Of a DNA stretch of 64,000 nt, positions 32,746 to 41,417 are shown piece after piece. Position 1 is the first letter of the stretch, and the number at the start of each line of letters is the position of its first letter. The position numbers and the translations under genes were made by a program. The notes beneath the pieces were generated by a model. That model did not search any database and was not told the DNA's origin. It was given only the letters and a program-made list of their open reading frames with translations. The DNA lies in the NCBI GenBank assembly GCA_030447725.1, contig JAUJOQ010000002.1:97048-161047 (forward strand), in the 5' to 3' direction. Origin of the DNA: Thermoleophilaceae bacterium. GTDB lineage: Bacteria; Actinomycetota; Thermoleophilia; Solirubrobacterales; Thermoleophilaceae.

Positions 32746-33303
32746 TCAGGTGCCGGGCCGTGCGCTGGAGCCGCCACGCGCCAGCCCGTACGCGCCGGCG
32801 GCCACGTTGAGCAGGCCGACCACCCCGAGCGCGATCGCGTAGGTCGTCGCGTCGTCAAGCGTCCCAGGGGCGCGCGGTGTGAACGCGAGCACCAGCCCCC
32901 CCGCGGCCACTGTGGCAGCGAACCCGACCTCGCTGATGAGAAACCCGCGACTCCGCAGCACTGCGGCGAGGATTCCGGCGAGTCCCGCGCCCGCCAGATA
33001 CGCCCCGGCCGGATCGATGTCCAGCGGCCGCACACCACCCAGGTAGACGACGGCGAGCCCCCACCCCGTCAGCCCGAGCGCCGTTGCCCAGTATCCCCCA
33101 CGGGGACCGTCCACGATTGCGGCCACGAGGTAGGTCAGACCGAGGATCAGCGGCGTCCAATAGAAGGAAACCCGATCCTCGCCCACGGTCAGCCCGAGGA
33201 GCACCGCGCCACCGGTGAGCAGCAGGCCTTGGATGACGCGATTGGCCGGCGAGCGAACGGGCGCCTTGGACGCGGGCGGCGAGGTCATCTCGGGCTTGGG
33301 CAT
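32746..33303 (-). CDS. Membrane protein of unknown function
   Basis: A 185-residue protein with about six membrane helices and short loops, plus a Pro/Ala/Lys-rich cytoplasmic N-terminus. No catalytic motif is visible and no family is recognised. It starts with ATG 33303; its neighbours are a DUF3072 gene upstream and the anti-sigma gene downstream, all on the minus strand. Confidence 0.65.
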   Translation of the reverse strand: MPKPEMTSPPASKAPVRSPANRVIQGLLLTGGAVLLGLTVGEDRVSFYWTPLILGLTYLVAAIVDGPRGGYWATALGLTGWGLAVVYLGGVRPLDIDPAGAYLAGAGLAGILAAVLRSRGFLISEVGFAATVAAGGLVLAFTPRAPGTLDDATTYAIALGVVGLLNVAAGAYGLARGGSSARPGT

Positions 33304-33384
33304 AGCGGCTTGGACCCTGGCATCGGCAGATCGGTTCAGCGTCGGCTGCGCTCCGCTCCTGGGCAGCAGTGGCAGCGACGAACG

Positions 33385-33612
33385 TCAGCCGCCGCCGGAC
33401 CCTGAGGCGGCCGCGCCGCCACGTCCGGTCCGGTCCTGAAGCTCGTCGATGCGGCGCGACGCGTCTGCCTTGGACAAGTTCTCGTCGAACTCTTCGCCGG
33501 CCTCCTGGCAGAGCGTTTGCAAATAGGACGCTTGAGAAGAGGTCATCGGCTCGTCGCCGGTGACCCAGTCGTCGGGATCCTTCTCCGGGCTCTGGTCGGT
33601 ACCGTCGGCCAT
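33385..33612 (-). CDS. DUF3072 domain protein
   Basis: A 75-residue protein. The block MTSSQASYLQTLCQEAGEEF followed by SKADASRRIDELQDRTGRG is the DUF3072 signature, a short helical domain of unknown function common in actinobacteria. The N-terminus is acidic and the C-terminus Gly/Ser-rich. It is probably cytoplasmic. ATG 33612 starts it; no operon partner is certain. Confidence 0.8.
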   Translation of the reverse strand: MADGTDQSPEKDPDDWVTGDEPMTSSQASYLQTLCQEAGEEFDENLSKADASRRIDELQDRTGRGGAAASGSGGG

Positions 33613-33729
33613 CGGACGCCCAGCTACCCGCGCGCCAGTGGGGCAAACCTCCGGCTGCAGGGGTTGACCGCGAGGGTAGGCAGCGTGGCGCTCGTTTGTC
33701 GGCGCAGCGACAGGGTCGGCGTGGCAAGC

Positions 33730-34065
33730 ATGGCTTCCACGAGCAAGACCGCGACCGATCACGGCGAGATTCGCCAGTGGGTAGAGGATCACGACGGCAA
33801 GCCCGCGAGCGTGCGCGGCACCGAGGACGGCGAAGACGCGGGTGTGCTGCGGATCGACTTCCCGGGTGGCGCCGGAGAGGATCAACTTGCGGTCACTACC
33901 CTCTCACGACAGGCGGCCGCCGTACCTGAGCTTCCCCAGCTCCCGGATCCTTCGAAGTGCAGGGGCGCAGCCGGCGGGGCTCGCGACGAGGCTAAGCCGG
34001 TGCCTCCGCTTTCGCCGGGCATTTCTACTCGCGCTGCGTGCGCAGTAGCACCGCGTAGTCGTTGA
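33730..34065 (+). CDS. Small conserved hypothetical, probably truncated
   Basis: The first ~52 residues (DHGEIRQWVEDHDGKPASVRG, then GVLRIDFPGGAGEDQL) match a short protein family I remember from many soil bacteria, which continues with a conserved acidic/aromatic helix. Here that continuation is missing, and the frame runs on into Pro/Arg-rich sequence overlapping the convergent methyltransferase by 41 bp. So the 3' half has been replaced or shifted. The family function is unknown. Confidence 0.45.
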   Translation: MASTSKTATDHGEIRQWVEDHDGKPASVRGTEDGEDAGVLRIDFPGGAGEDQLAVTTLSRQAAAVPELPQLPDPSKCRGAAGGARDEAKPVPPLSPGISTRAACAVAPRSR

Positions 34066-34777
34066 CGCTGAAGAGGAATTCACCGCGCCCGACGAGTGCG
34101 CGCAGATCGTCGACCCATTCGTCGAGGCGTGCCGCCAAATCGTCGTGGTGGTCACGTCTCACCGACGCGGCGATGCTGCGCACAGCGCTGTGAGCAACGC
34201 CGCCCTCGGCGAAACTCGTGTCGAGCACAACCCAGGCGAAGGTCTCAGCGAGCTCGAACGGGGAGTGGCGGCCGATGCCGAGGAGCTTGCGACCGATGGC
34301 GCCGTCGGAGTCGTCCATCCACTTCTCTTGTGTGTCCGCGTTGGCGTGAACCAGCCTCCGCGTCAACTCGAGGTCGGACGAGTTGAAGACGGTCGTCTCG
34401 AAGTCAGTGTGACCGAGCAGCAGATGGCCGCCGGGGCGCAGAACGCGCGCGACCTCTCGCAGGAACGCCTGCTTGTCGGTCAGGCACTCGAGCGTGTTAT
34501 GGCAAAGCGCCGCCTCGAAGCTCGCGTCTGAGAAAGGCAGCGGCTCCCTTAGGTCCGCGGCCACCGCACGCACCTTCACGTCCGCCGCGAGGCTCGGCTC
34601 TAGCGCCGGCAGCCCCTTCTCGACGCCGACCAGCTCAACCTCAGGGCCCAGGCGCTCACGCAGCGCAAGCAGCGTCAGCCCAGGGCCGCAGCCGAGGTCG
34701 ACGACCGGGCCCCCACCGCTGATCGGAAGAGCCGCTGCGAGGATTTGATGCCGTCCGCTCCCGACAAGCATGACCAT
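34025..34777 (-). CDS. SAM-dependent methyltransferase (class I)
   Basis: A 250-residue methyltransferase. The SAM-binding motif is VVDLGCGPGLTLLALRERLG, followed by the acidic E in VGVEKG, the D of AVAADLREPLPF, the ALCHNTLECL strand and VARVLRPGGHLLLGH. This is the UbiE/Methyltransf_11 type. The C-terminal part has no recognisable substrate domain. It stands alone between convergent and co-directional accessory genes; the substrate is unknown. Confidence 0.85.
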   Translation of the reverse strand: MVMLVGSGRHQILAAALPISGGGPVVDLGCGPGLTLLALRERLGPEVELVGVEKGLPALEPSLAADVKVRAVAADLREPLPFSDASFEAALCHNTLECLTDKQAFLREVARVLRPGGHLLLGHTDFETTVFNSSDLELTRRLVHANADTQEKWMDDSDGAIGRKLLGIGRHSPFELAETFAWVVLDTSFAEGGVAHSAVRSIAASVRRDHHDDLAARLDEWVDDLRALVGRGEFLFSVNDYAVLLRTQRE

Positions 34778-34831
34778 GCAGCGTACGGGCAGAGTTACGA
34801 TGGTGGCGGTGCCCAGAGCGCCAGTGCTTCT

Positions 34832-35338
34832 CTACCCGAGGTCGAATCGGATGGCCTTGCTTGTGCCATCGCGGTACGGCGTCCCGTGCGAAATGATCCC
34901 AGTTCGGGCGAACCCTGCCTTCTCGGCGACTCGCTGCGAGGCGACGTTATCCGGGTGGGCGGTGATGTACAACCGTTCGATCGCGTGCTTGGTGCGCGCC
35001 CATTCCACCACCGCCCTGACCGCCTCGCTCATGACGCCTTTGCCGCGCGCTTCCCTGCTCAGCCAGTACCCGAGTGAGCCACCGTTGCGAAGGCGAATCG
35101 TCACCACACCAAGGAACCCGTCGCTCTCCTGCTCGACGATCGCGAACGTAAGCTCGTCGGAGATCTCCCAATTCCGCTCGACCTCCGCAAGCCACGACTG
35201 GCCGTCCTGCTGGCTGTAGGCCAGGGGCACAAACGGGATGAACCGCGGGATCTCGGAGTCCTGGCACGCGGCCACGACGCTCCGAGGTCTTTCCGGCGTG
35301 GAGGGCGAGAGGATCAGATGACCCGCACGGATTTCCAC
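34832..35338 (-). CDS. GNAT acetyltransferase (RimJ/RimL-like)
   Basis: A 168-residue N-acetyltransferase of the GNAT superfamily: VEIRAGHLILSPSTPE, the core GYWLSREARGKGVMSEAVRA with the acetyl-CoA-binding Q/RxxGxG/A-type loop, and ITAHPDNVASQRVAEKAGF. It resembles ribosomal-protein Ala acetyltransferases, but such proteins act on many amines. GTG 35338 was chosen because residues upstream in the open frame are low complexity. Confidence 0.85.
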   Translation of the reverse strand: MEIRAGHLILSPSTPERPRSVVAACQDSEIPRFIPFVPLAYSQQDGQSWLAEVERNWEISDELTFAIVEQESDGFLGVVTIRLRNGGSLGYWLSREARGKGVMSEAVRAVVEWARTKHAIERLYITAHPDNVASQRVAEKAGFARTGIISHGTPYRDGTSKAIRFDLG

Positions 35339-35396
35339 CGCCCAAGCGTACGCCAGGGCACTCGTCTCCTGGCGCGAACCGACGACCGGTGCGGCG

Positions 35397-35700
35397 CTAG
35401 CGCGACGCTCTCGCCAGGCGCTCGGAGACGGCGACGCGCCGGGCGAGCTCATCCAAGTACCCGGCGGCTACCCAGCGCGCCTGTGGCTCCCGCCCGGCGG
35501 CGGCAGGCGGCGGACCTGCTCGATGCGATCACACTGGCCCGAGATGACGCGGTCCACCAGCCCGGCCGTCTCAGAAAGCCCGTACGCGTCCGCGAACGCC
35601 TCCAGGCGGGCGCGACGGTCAGATGGGGACGGATATGGATCATCGTCGTCGCCCACGGCCAGCCACTGCCCTAGGCCGTGTGCGCGAGCTCGGCCGCTAC
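35397..35700 (-). pseudogene. C-terminal fragment of an aminoglycoside-phosphotransferase-like protein
   Basis: The readable part GLGQWLAVGDDDDPYPSPSD, then ARLEAFADAYGLSE and GLVDRVISGQCDRIEQVRRL looks like the C-terminal helical part of APH-family kinases. After RRL one base must be added to continue with the expected AAAGREPQARWVAAGYLDEL to a natural TAG at 35397. The kinase core is missing. It sits between the GNAT gene and the decayed transposase, so an insertion or deletion probably removed the front. The family call is moderate. Confidence 0.45.
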
Positions 35701-35879
35701 CTGGTCCTGAGCGCCGGGTCATCGACTTCACGTCGGGGCGGCGGCGCGCCTGCATGGTCGAGGCAGTTGGAGCGCAGGACGGCAGACGAGGGCAGCGAAT
35801 CGGATACCACCTTTTCGTCGGAGGCTGTCGGGAAAGGGTGCGGAGAGGGGACGGGAGACAGACGGCCCGACGGCTCAAG

Positions 35880-36692
35880 TGACCGACGCGGGCGGCGGGA
35901 TCGCCGCTCGGGGTATTTAGCCTTTTGAGCCCCGGCCGCGGCTATCCGATTGGCGTGGAGCTTGAGCAGGTTGTGGCTTGCCCCGAATAGGCGCCATTCC
36001 GACCTGCAAGCCGATCTTCCTCGGCGTCTGAAGCGGTCAAAGCGGCGGTTGAACTTCATCTGTCCGAACACCGGCTCGACCGTCGCTTTGCGTTTTCGGT
36101 AGAGCGCCTTGCCCTGGTCGCTTAGAGGACCCGGCGCATAAACGCGTAGAGGCCGCCGTCCCACCCGGGACGGGTGTTCTTGCGCAGCCCCGCATCGGGC
36201 GGGATCAGCACCTGGATGCCGCGAGAGACGACGTTCTCCATCTGGCGCTTGTGCCAGTAGCCGGCGTCGGCGACCACCACCTCCGGCTGGTCCGCGCCGA
36301 CCGAAGCGAGCTCCCGCTCGGTGGCCTCGACCATCGGTTCGAGGTGGCCGAAGTCGGGCGAGTCAACAGTCACCTCGGCGGCGACCACGATCTGGTGCTC
36401 GTTGACCGCCGCCTGGGCGTTGTAGCCCTGCAGCGCCCGCTGGCCGGTCGTCACCACCATCCGCGAGTCAGGGTCTGTCGCATTGATTTCCCTCCCGGCA
36501 ACTCGGGCGGCCGGTAGGGCTTTGGCGGGCCCCGAAGCGGCGGCCGCCCTTCATGACCCCACGCGCGCGGTAGGCCTCATAGGCCGCGTTTGCCTGGTGC
36601 TCGAGCGCCGCGAGGTCGGGCGCTTCACGCCGGATGATTTCAACAAGGCGTCGATGCTCGGCGGGCGTCAACGGCTCTGGCGGTCGGTGCAC
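35880..36692 (-). pseudogene. Degenerate IS1182-type transposase
   Basis: Pieces of one transposase in three frames: REAPDLAALEHQANAAYEAY near the start, then INATDPDSRM and LQGYNAQAAVNEHQIVVAAE, VVVADAGYWHKRQMEN, IQVLIPPDA, then RKRKATVEPVFGQMKFNRRF and LFGASHNLLKLHAN. These are the blocks of IS1182/DDE_Tnp_1 transposases, but the usual long N-terminal region is missing and frames change near 36510 and 36125. The insertion sequence is therefore inactive. The boundaries are approximate and I found no terminal repeats. Confidence 0.75.
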
Positions 36693-36862
36693 GGGTTGAG
36701 GCTAATCGCTTCGCTTCGAGGCAAAAGCAGGAGCGCCGCGACCGGCGAAGTCCTCGGCTGGCTCTAGCTCGGAGGGATGGGGCGATTTGCCAACCGCTCG
36801 GCGATGTCGTCTCCAACCGCCACTGTGAGTTCCCTACCCGTGGAGTCGGTGATGTGCGCGTG

Positions 36863-36982
36863 CTATTCGGGGTCGACTGGTTCCTCGGCCGATATTAGGG
36901 CGAGCCGAAGCTCCTCCGCTTCGTCGGGAGTCAGATAGCCGCCCCGCGACGCCCCGATAACCACCGCTGGACGCACGGCCAT
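36863..36982 (-). CDS. Possible 39-residue acidic peptide
   Basis: An ATG-started frame of 39 codons ending LTPDEAEELRLALISAEEPVDPE. The acidic helical C-terminus looks protein-like, similar to the end of small antitoxin or regulator proteins, but no partner gene is adjacent and no family is recognised. It lies in the otherwise empty stretch between two transposable-element loci. Confidence 0.3.
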   Translation of the reverse strand: MAVRPAVVIGASRGGYLTPDEAEELRLALISAEEPVDPE

Positions 36983-37012
36983 GCCCCCGAACGGGCATGG
37001 TCGTCGCTGATA

Positions 37013-37327
37013 TCAGCCGCGCTCGGTCGTCACCCGAAGGGTCGACCTCCCATACGACCGGAAGATCCGATCCAGCTCCGAAATGCTCGCGAGAATCTTC
37101 GAGGTGCCGCGACGGCGCCAATCGCAACCATCACCGACGCAGCGCACCTTCAGACGAGGCCCGCCGTTTATCCGTACTTCGTCGATCACCCTGCCCTTGG
37201 CGAGCTTGAAAGTGCTGCCCGGCTCGACGATCCGCACACCAGCGGCAGCCGGTGACGCGAAAACCGCGGACACTAAGACAAGCCAGAGGCTTCCGGCGAC
37301 GAGCTTCGAATGCAGCCTTCGAGGCAC
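37013..37327 (-). CDS. Small secreted protein
   Basis: A 104-residue protein with a signal peptide (LVAGSLWLVLVSAVFASPAAA). The mature part is basic, beta-rich, and contains a Cys pair in KVRCVGDGCDWRRRG. Similar short exported proteins with VRCxGxGC motifs occur in Thermoleophilia (from memory). GTG 37327 was chosen as start. No catalytic motif is visible. It sits just outside the left end of the IS30 element. Confidence 0.5.
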   Translation of the reverse strand: MPRRLHSKLVAGSLWLVLVSAVFASPAAAGVRIVEPGSTFKLAKGRVIDEVRINGGPRLKVRCVGDGCDWRRRGTSKILASISELDRIFRSYGRSTLRVTTERG

Positions 37328-37471
37328 GCCTGGATGCTTGCACAATCGTCAATCGGCATCAAGTGCTGACCCTTGAGGCAGTACTGATCGACTTCAGTGC
37401 GTGACTGCTGCTTTGAGACCTGATAGGAGGCGTCTACGCCGGCGAGCAAAAGCGCTCCTCCTTCGGACTGC

Positions 37472-38832
37472 GACCTCAAGGGGTCAATGCACCACACCCG
37501 GACCGGTGGAGGGTGCCATATCGGTGAAGCCGTGGGTGGATGGACCGCGCTCGCAGCGGAGCCGAGGCCGGAGGCCGAGGCGGAGCGACGAGCGCGGGCG
37601 CTCAGCTCTGGGGTGTTTGTGCGAACACCTCGGCGAGCCGCTCGGCTGGGGTTGCCCACCCGAGCGTTTGCCTGGGCCTGTCGTTGAGCTCCTGGGCGAT
37701 GGCGTCCAGCTGCCGCTGGTTGAAGCGGTTGAGGTCGGTGCGCTTGGGGAGGTACTGGCGCAAGAGACCGTTGGTGTTCTCGTTCGAGCCCCGCTGCCAA
37801 GGGCTGCGGGGATCGCAGAAGTAGATCTGGACGCCCGAGTCGACCGTGAACCGAACGTGCTCGAGCATCTCCTTGCCCTGGTCCCAGGTGAGCGAGCGGC
37901 GCAGCTGCTCCGGCAGCTGCCCGATCGAGTGCATCAGCGCGTCGCGGACCGCCGCCGCTGCGTGGCCCTCGGGGAGGGCGACGAGCTGCAGGTAGCGCGT
38001 CTGGCGCTCGACCAGGGTCGCGACCCCGGTCGGCCTTCGGCCCAAGAGGAGGTCCCCCTCCCAGTGGCCGGGGACCGCACGGTCTGAGGCCTCGGCCGGG
38101 CGCTCGGAGATCATCACCTTGTCCGGGATCTGACCCTGCCCCTGGTGCTTTGCGCGCTGCGCCGGCGGACGACGAAGGCGCCGGCCGCTGCGCAGGTGGT
38201 CGCAGAGCTCGCGCCTCAGCGCCCCGCGCGACTGGACGAACAGCGAGAGGTAGATCGTCTCGTGGGAGACCCGCATCCCTGGATCATCGCTGTAGGTGCG
38301 GCGAAGCCAGGCGGCGATCTGCTCCGGCGACCATTTGCGGCCGAGCTTCTCGGAGACCACCGCCCGCAGCGGCGCATTGACCGCCAGCTTGGAGGGCTTT
38401 GGGCACCGCGCCCGCCGCCCCGCCGCCGCCTCGGCCCGCTGGGCGCGGTAGCGGCGGCGGCCGCCGTTGCGCCCTACCTCGCGGGAGACGGTCGTGTGCG
38501 GGCGCCCGATCTGACGCGCGATCGCCCTAAAGCTCTCGCCGCGCGCGAGACCGCGCGAGATCTCCTCGCGCTCGGCGACCGACAGAGCGCGCATCGAGCG
38601 CCGCCGCGGCCGTCGCCGCACGCCTCCAGTGGAGTTCAGGTAACGCGTCACGCTCGGGCGGAACACCCCCAACTCCCGCGCGATCGCGTGGATCGAGTGC
38701 CCCTGCCCCCACAACTCCCACATCCTCTCCCGTCGCCACTCCGGCCACTGCCTCATCGCCGCCACCCCTCGCTCGCCGGGCAGCCAACCAGGCCGCCCGG
38801 ACGCTCAGGTGGTGCAACGACTTATTGAGACC
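37472..38832 (-). mobile_element. IS30-family insertion sequence
   Basis: About 1.36 kb. It contains one intact transposase gene. Imperfect terminal inverted repeats of 25 bp are visible: 37472-37496 read on the minus strand and 38808-38832 read on the plus strand agree at about 17 of 25 positions, including GTGGTGCA and TTGAG. No target duplication could be confirmed, so the ends are provisional. It sits in the decayed accessory region. Confidence 0.65.
37602..38765 (-). CDS. IS30-family transposase
   Basis: A 387-residue DDE transposase. The N-terminal part has two helix-turn-helix segments (SIHAIARELGVFRPSVTRYL and SFRAIARQIGRPHTTVSREV). The catalytic triad is visible as HWEGDLLLG, TWDQGKEM, and SNENTNGLLRQYLPK. 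The gene is intact with no frameshift, unlike its neighbours, so it may be a recent arrival. ATG 38765 is the start. Confidence 0.93.
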   Translation of the reverse strand: MAAMRQWPEWRRERMWELWGQGHSIHAIARELGVFRPSVTRYLNSTGGVRRRPRRRSMRALSVAEREEISRGLARGESFRAIARQIGRPHTTVSREVGRNGGRRRYRAQRAEAAAGRRARCPKPSKLAVNAPLRAVVSEKLGRKWSPEQIAAWLRRTYSDDPGMRVSHETIYLSLFVQSRGALRRELCDHLRSGRRLRRPPAQRAKHQGQGQIPDKVMISERPAEASDRAVPGHWEGDLLLGRRPTGVATLVERQTRYLQLVALPEGHAAAAVRDALMHSIGQLPEQLRRSLTWDQGKEMLEHVRFTVDSGVQIYFCDPRSPWQRGSNENTNGLLRQYLPKRTDLNRFNQRQLDAIAQELNDRPRQTLGWATPAERLAEVFAQTPQS

Positions 38833-38938
38833 GCCACTCGATTCGGGCGTCTGACCGGCCGAGGAAGGTCGCGTCGACGTTCACGCGCGTCGTGCGGAAA
38901 GGGAGCAGCGCGGGGTCTCCGGGCCCGTGACTAAATTC

Positions 38939-38980
38939 GGCGCCAAGGAGAAGTCGGCGGCCTCGTTACTCCTTGGCGCC
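38939..38980. repeat. Palindromic element P, copy 1
   Basis: A 12-bp perfect inverted repeat, GGCGCCAAGGAG and CTCCTTGGCGCC, around an 18-nt GC-rich loop. The whole 42-nt unit recurs at 41094-41135 in the same orientation with a single base difference, and a half copy lies at 39857-39874. It is too long and too well conserved for chance. Confidence 0.75.
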
Positions 38981-39010
38981 GGGAGCGATACCGAGACCTG
39001 CAAGCGATGG

Positions 39011-39040
39011 GACGACTGCTTCGTGGCCTAAGCAGTCGTC
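39011..39040. repeat. Palindromic element H, copy 1
   Basis: GACGACTGCTT pairs perfectly with AAGCAGTCGTC over an 8-nt loop (CGTGGCCT). A related hairpin occurs at 41035-41062, where the loop region matches in the reverse orientation. It is adjacent to element P, 30 bp away. Confidence 0.7.
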
Positions 39041-39109
39041 GGCCCGGACCAGCCGCTATGGCAACTCGAACAAGGCTGCTGCTCGGAGATATCGGTAAAG
39101 CTTTTTCTT

Positions 39110-39682
39110 GTGTTGCGGTTGGACTTGGCGAGCGGGTCGGAGGCGGAAGAGGAAGTCCGCCAGCGGCTCGTCGATCTCTTCGAGCGCCACTCACTTGCCC
39201 GCTGGACCTTCAGCGACCATGTCGTCGTCGCGGAGGGCGCCACTCCACATAGTCACCCGGTGATCACACTGACCACCGGCTATCCGCACGACGCTGCGCT
39301 GCTCGCCTCCTACGTACACGAACAGCTCCACTGGTGGTCAATGACTTGTCCGGGCGCGGCCACTGGCCGTGACGATCGAGTCTTCGACATCCTCCGGCAG
39401 CGGTACGCGACGCTGCCAATCAAGCCACCCGAGGGGTGCGGCAGTGAGCGCAGCAACCTCATCCACCTCCACGTCTGTTGGCTGGAGGTCGAGGCACTTG
39501 CGGAGCTGTTCGGGCGGGAATGGGCAGAGAAGCGCGCGCAGCACGTGCCCTTCTATCGCTCGATCTACCGAGCCGTCGTCGAAAACCGGGACGAACTGCG
39601 CAATCTCTTCGTTCCCGCTGGCATGGGCTTGCCCGAAGGCGAGACGCGAAGGGAAGGTGATCACTTCAGCGCTCAGCGGTAA
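39110..39682 (+). CDS. Hypothetical protein with HExxH zinc-protease-like motif
   Basis: A 190-residue protein. The motif SYVHEQLHWW contains HEQLH, the zinc-binding HExxH of metallopeptidases, and follows HSHPVITLTTGYPHDAALL. A C-terminal Glu-rich helical part (WLEVEALAELFGREWAEKRA) could supply a third ligand. I recall similar proteins annotated only as hypothetical. It starts with a GTG; no signal peptide is present. It lies between palindromes P1/H1 and a half copy of P. Confidence 0.65.
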   Translation: MLRLDLASGSEAEEEVRQRLVDLFERHSLARWTFSDHVVVAEGATPHSHPVITLTTGYPHDAALLASYVHEQLHWWSMTCPGAATGRDDRVFDILRQRYATLPIKPPEGCGSERSNLIHLHVCWLEVEALAELFGREWAEKRAQHVPFYRSIYRAVVENRDELRNLFVPAGMGLPEGETRREGDHFSAQR

Positions 39683-39856
39683 GCGTCCCCCAACGCCCGT
39701 CCGGTACGGCACCCTGACGCCAGCGCTGTTCCGAGGGCTCAAACGCTCGGCTGCGCCCTCGAGCCGTCGCCGCCGGACGACCAATCATTGCGCTCCGTGC
39801 TGCGGCCGAAGTCGCTCGTGACTGCTATCGGCGCGGAGAAAGACCAGGCGCCGACA

Positions 39857-39874
39857 GACTTCTCCTTGGCGCCG
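39857..39874. repeat. Half copy of palindromic element P (inverted)
   Basis: These 18 bases are the exact reverse complement of the first 18 bases after the opening base of element P copy 1 (the GGCGCCAAGGAGAAGTC part). A second GGCGCC at 39847-39852 allows a short hairpin. It lies between the HExxH gene and the broken methyltransferase gene. Confidence 0.55.
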
Positions 39875-39914
39875 AAAGCACGCGTCTACGAAGCCGCCCG
39901 TCAGTAATGCCTCT

Positions 39915-40748
39915 GTGGCGCGGACGGAGATCCCGGCGACAGTTGGGCCCAGCGTGCTCGCCTCTTTGGCCGCTGAACGCGACAATCGGGTCGTGGGCGC
40001 GCTCTACGACGAGATCGGTCTGAGCTACACGGCCGTTCGCCGGGAGGATCCGCGGATCGCCGCACGCCTTCGGGCGGCACTGGCCGGCTGCAAGACGGTG
40101 GTCAACGTAGGTGCGGGGGCCGGGGCGTACGAACCGGCGGAACTCGACGTGACCGCCGTCGAGCCCTCCGAGGTGATGATCGCCCAGCGGCCGGCGGACG
40201 CCGCTCCAGTCGTCCATGCGAGCGCCGAGGCGCTCCCGTTTTCCGACGACTCTTTCGATGCCGCGACCGCGATCAACACTGACCACCACTGGGCCGATCG
40301 GGATTGTGTGAGCTGCGGCGGGTCGCCCGACGCCGTGTGCTTCTCCTGAACGCAGATCCGTCGCAGGCAAAGCTCTTCTGGCTCACGCGCGACTACTTGC
40401 CACAATTCATGGACCTGATCCCCGCGCCTTATCGCCAGCCCGGCTACTGGGCTCGCGAGCTCAACCGCCTGCTCGGGGCAATCCGTCCGAGCCCGTCCCG
40501 ATCCCGACGGATTGCCGGGATGGCTTCTATGGGGCCTACGGAGCCGCCCGCGGGCCTACCTAGACCCGAAGGTACGCGCCGGAGTATCGGTCTTCTCACT
40601 AATCGATCCGGCCGAACTCGAGGAGTCGCTCGCTCGGCTACGCGGCGACCTTGAAACTGGCGAGTGGCATCGCCGTAACGCGACATTGCATGACCTACAG
40701 GAGCTCGACCTAGGCGGCCGTCTGGTCGTTGCCGAGGGATCCGCCTAG
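39915..40748 (+). pseudogene. SAM methyltransferase broken by about three frameshifts
   Basis: Successive frames give one recognisable methyltransferase: ALYDEIGLSYTAVRREDPRI, VVNVGAGAGAYEP (SAM motif), VTAVEPSEVMIAQRP, ASAEALPFSDDSFDAATAI; then, after a shift near 40303, CELRRVARRRVLLLNADPSQ; then, after shifts near 40490 and 40540, the tail RAYLDPKVRAGVSVFSLIDP to a stop at 40748. GTG 39993 is an alternative start. Each break is repairable by one or two bases. It is either a dying gene or uncorrected sequence. Confidence 0.7.
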
Positions 40749-41034
40749 GGCTAAGCCGCGACGGAGGTCGAGCTCGAGCTCCGCGGGCACGGGCTCAAGC
40801 CCGACAGCGACGCCTGAGCCTCGCCGTTCCCGTTGGCGCCGACCGTGCGGCGAGACCGGGGCGCCGGCGAGACGCCATACGATCGCCTAGGGCGACCGTT
40901 CGCCCGCCGAACCGGTACCTCTTGCTTGCGTTGGGTCGCCGCAGCACACGCCCGAATGATCGTCGAAACCGAGAGCCCTCGGGGCCTACTCGTTTCGGCG
41001 GCGCGAACGGATCACGCGCCGCCGATCCGAGCGT

Positions 41035-41062
41035 ACGACTGCTTTGGCCACAAAGCAGTCGT
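41035..41062. repeat. Palindromic element H, copy 2
   Basis: ACGACTGCTTTG and CAAAGCAGTCGT form a perfect 12-bp stem around GCCA. Its core matches copy 1 when read on the opposite strand (CTT-x-GTGGCC-x-AAG). It lies 31 bp before element P copy 2, whereas copy 1 lies after P copy 1, so the pair is rearranged rather than simply repeated. Confidence 0.7.
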
Positions 41063-41093
41063 CCCGTCGTCGGCGGCACGCCGTATCCCTCCC

Positions 41094-41135
41094 GGCGCGA
41101 AGGAGAAGTCGGCGGCCTCGTTACTCCTTGGCGCC
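41094..41135. repeat. Palindromic element P, copy 2
   Basis: The same 42-nt palindrome as at 38939-38980 in the same orientation, including the identical 18-nt loop, with one base changed in the left arm (GGCGCG for GGCGCC). Together with copy 1 it brackets a 2.1-kb stretch holding the HExxH gene and the broken methyltransferase. Confidence 0.75.
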
Positions 41136-41417
41136 GATAGGAGAAGCGTGCCCTTGGCATGCGCGACTTCTACTTATCGACGCCCCTGGAATTGTCAGGG
41201 CGGCGCCTGGGGGCGGCGGAGGCGTGCTTGTCGTTGAAGGAGCCGCGCGGCAGGCCTATGACCGGTGACCAGTTTGGCCTTGTGGCTTCAGGCGTTTCTC
41301 GTAGTGGACGATGTCGAACTGCAACCGGTCGTGCCACTTGCGTCGGCCGTCGTGGCGCCATCCGTTCGTTTCGTAGTCAGTTCGTCGAGAACCCGCAGCG
41401 CGTCTGCGCTGGCGACG

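Larger units (their letters stand above)
40749..41417. other. Region without a supportable gene
   Basis: About 670 bp. The open frames here are Arg/Pro-rich and lack family features, and I see no ribosome binding site with a convincing start. The only structured features are the hairpin H copy 2 and palindrome P copy 2. A short in-frame piece directly after the methyltransferase stop (EVELELRGHGLKPDSDA) looks like the end of a protein whose front is gone. Confidence 0.5.

Noticed and set aside
38939..41135. Integron cassette array
   Set aside because: The palindromes lack attC core sites and no integrase gene is present in the window.
38939..41135. CRISPR array
   Set aside because: Only two full copies about 2.1 kb apart with different surroundings; no regular spacers and no cas genes.
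40795..41160. A 121-codon minus-strand frame sharing RRQGVTRPPTSP with another frame at 38931-39194
   Set aside because: The shared peptide is only the translation of palindrome P, so it reflects the DNA repeat rather than protein homology.
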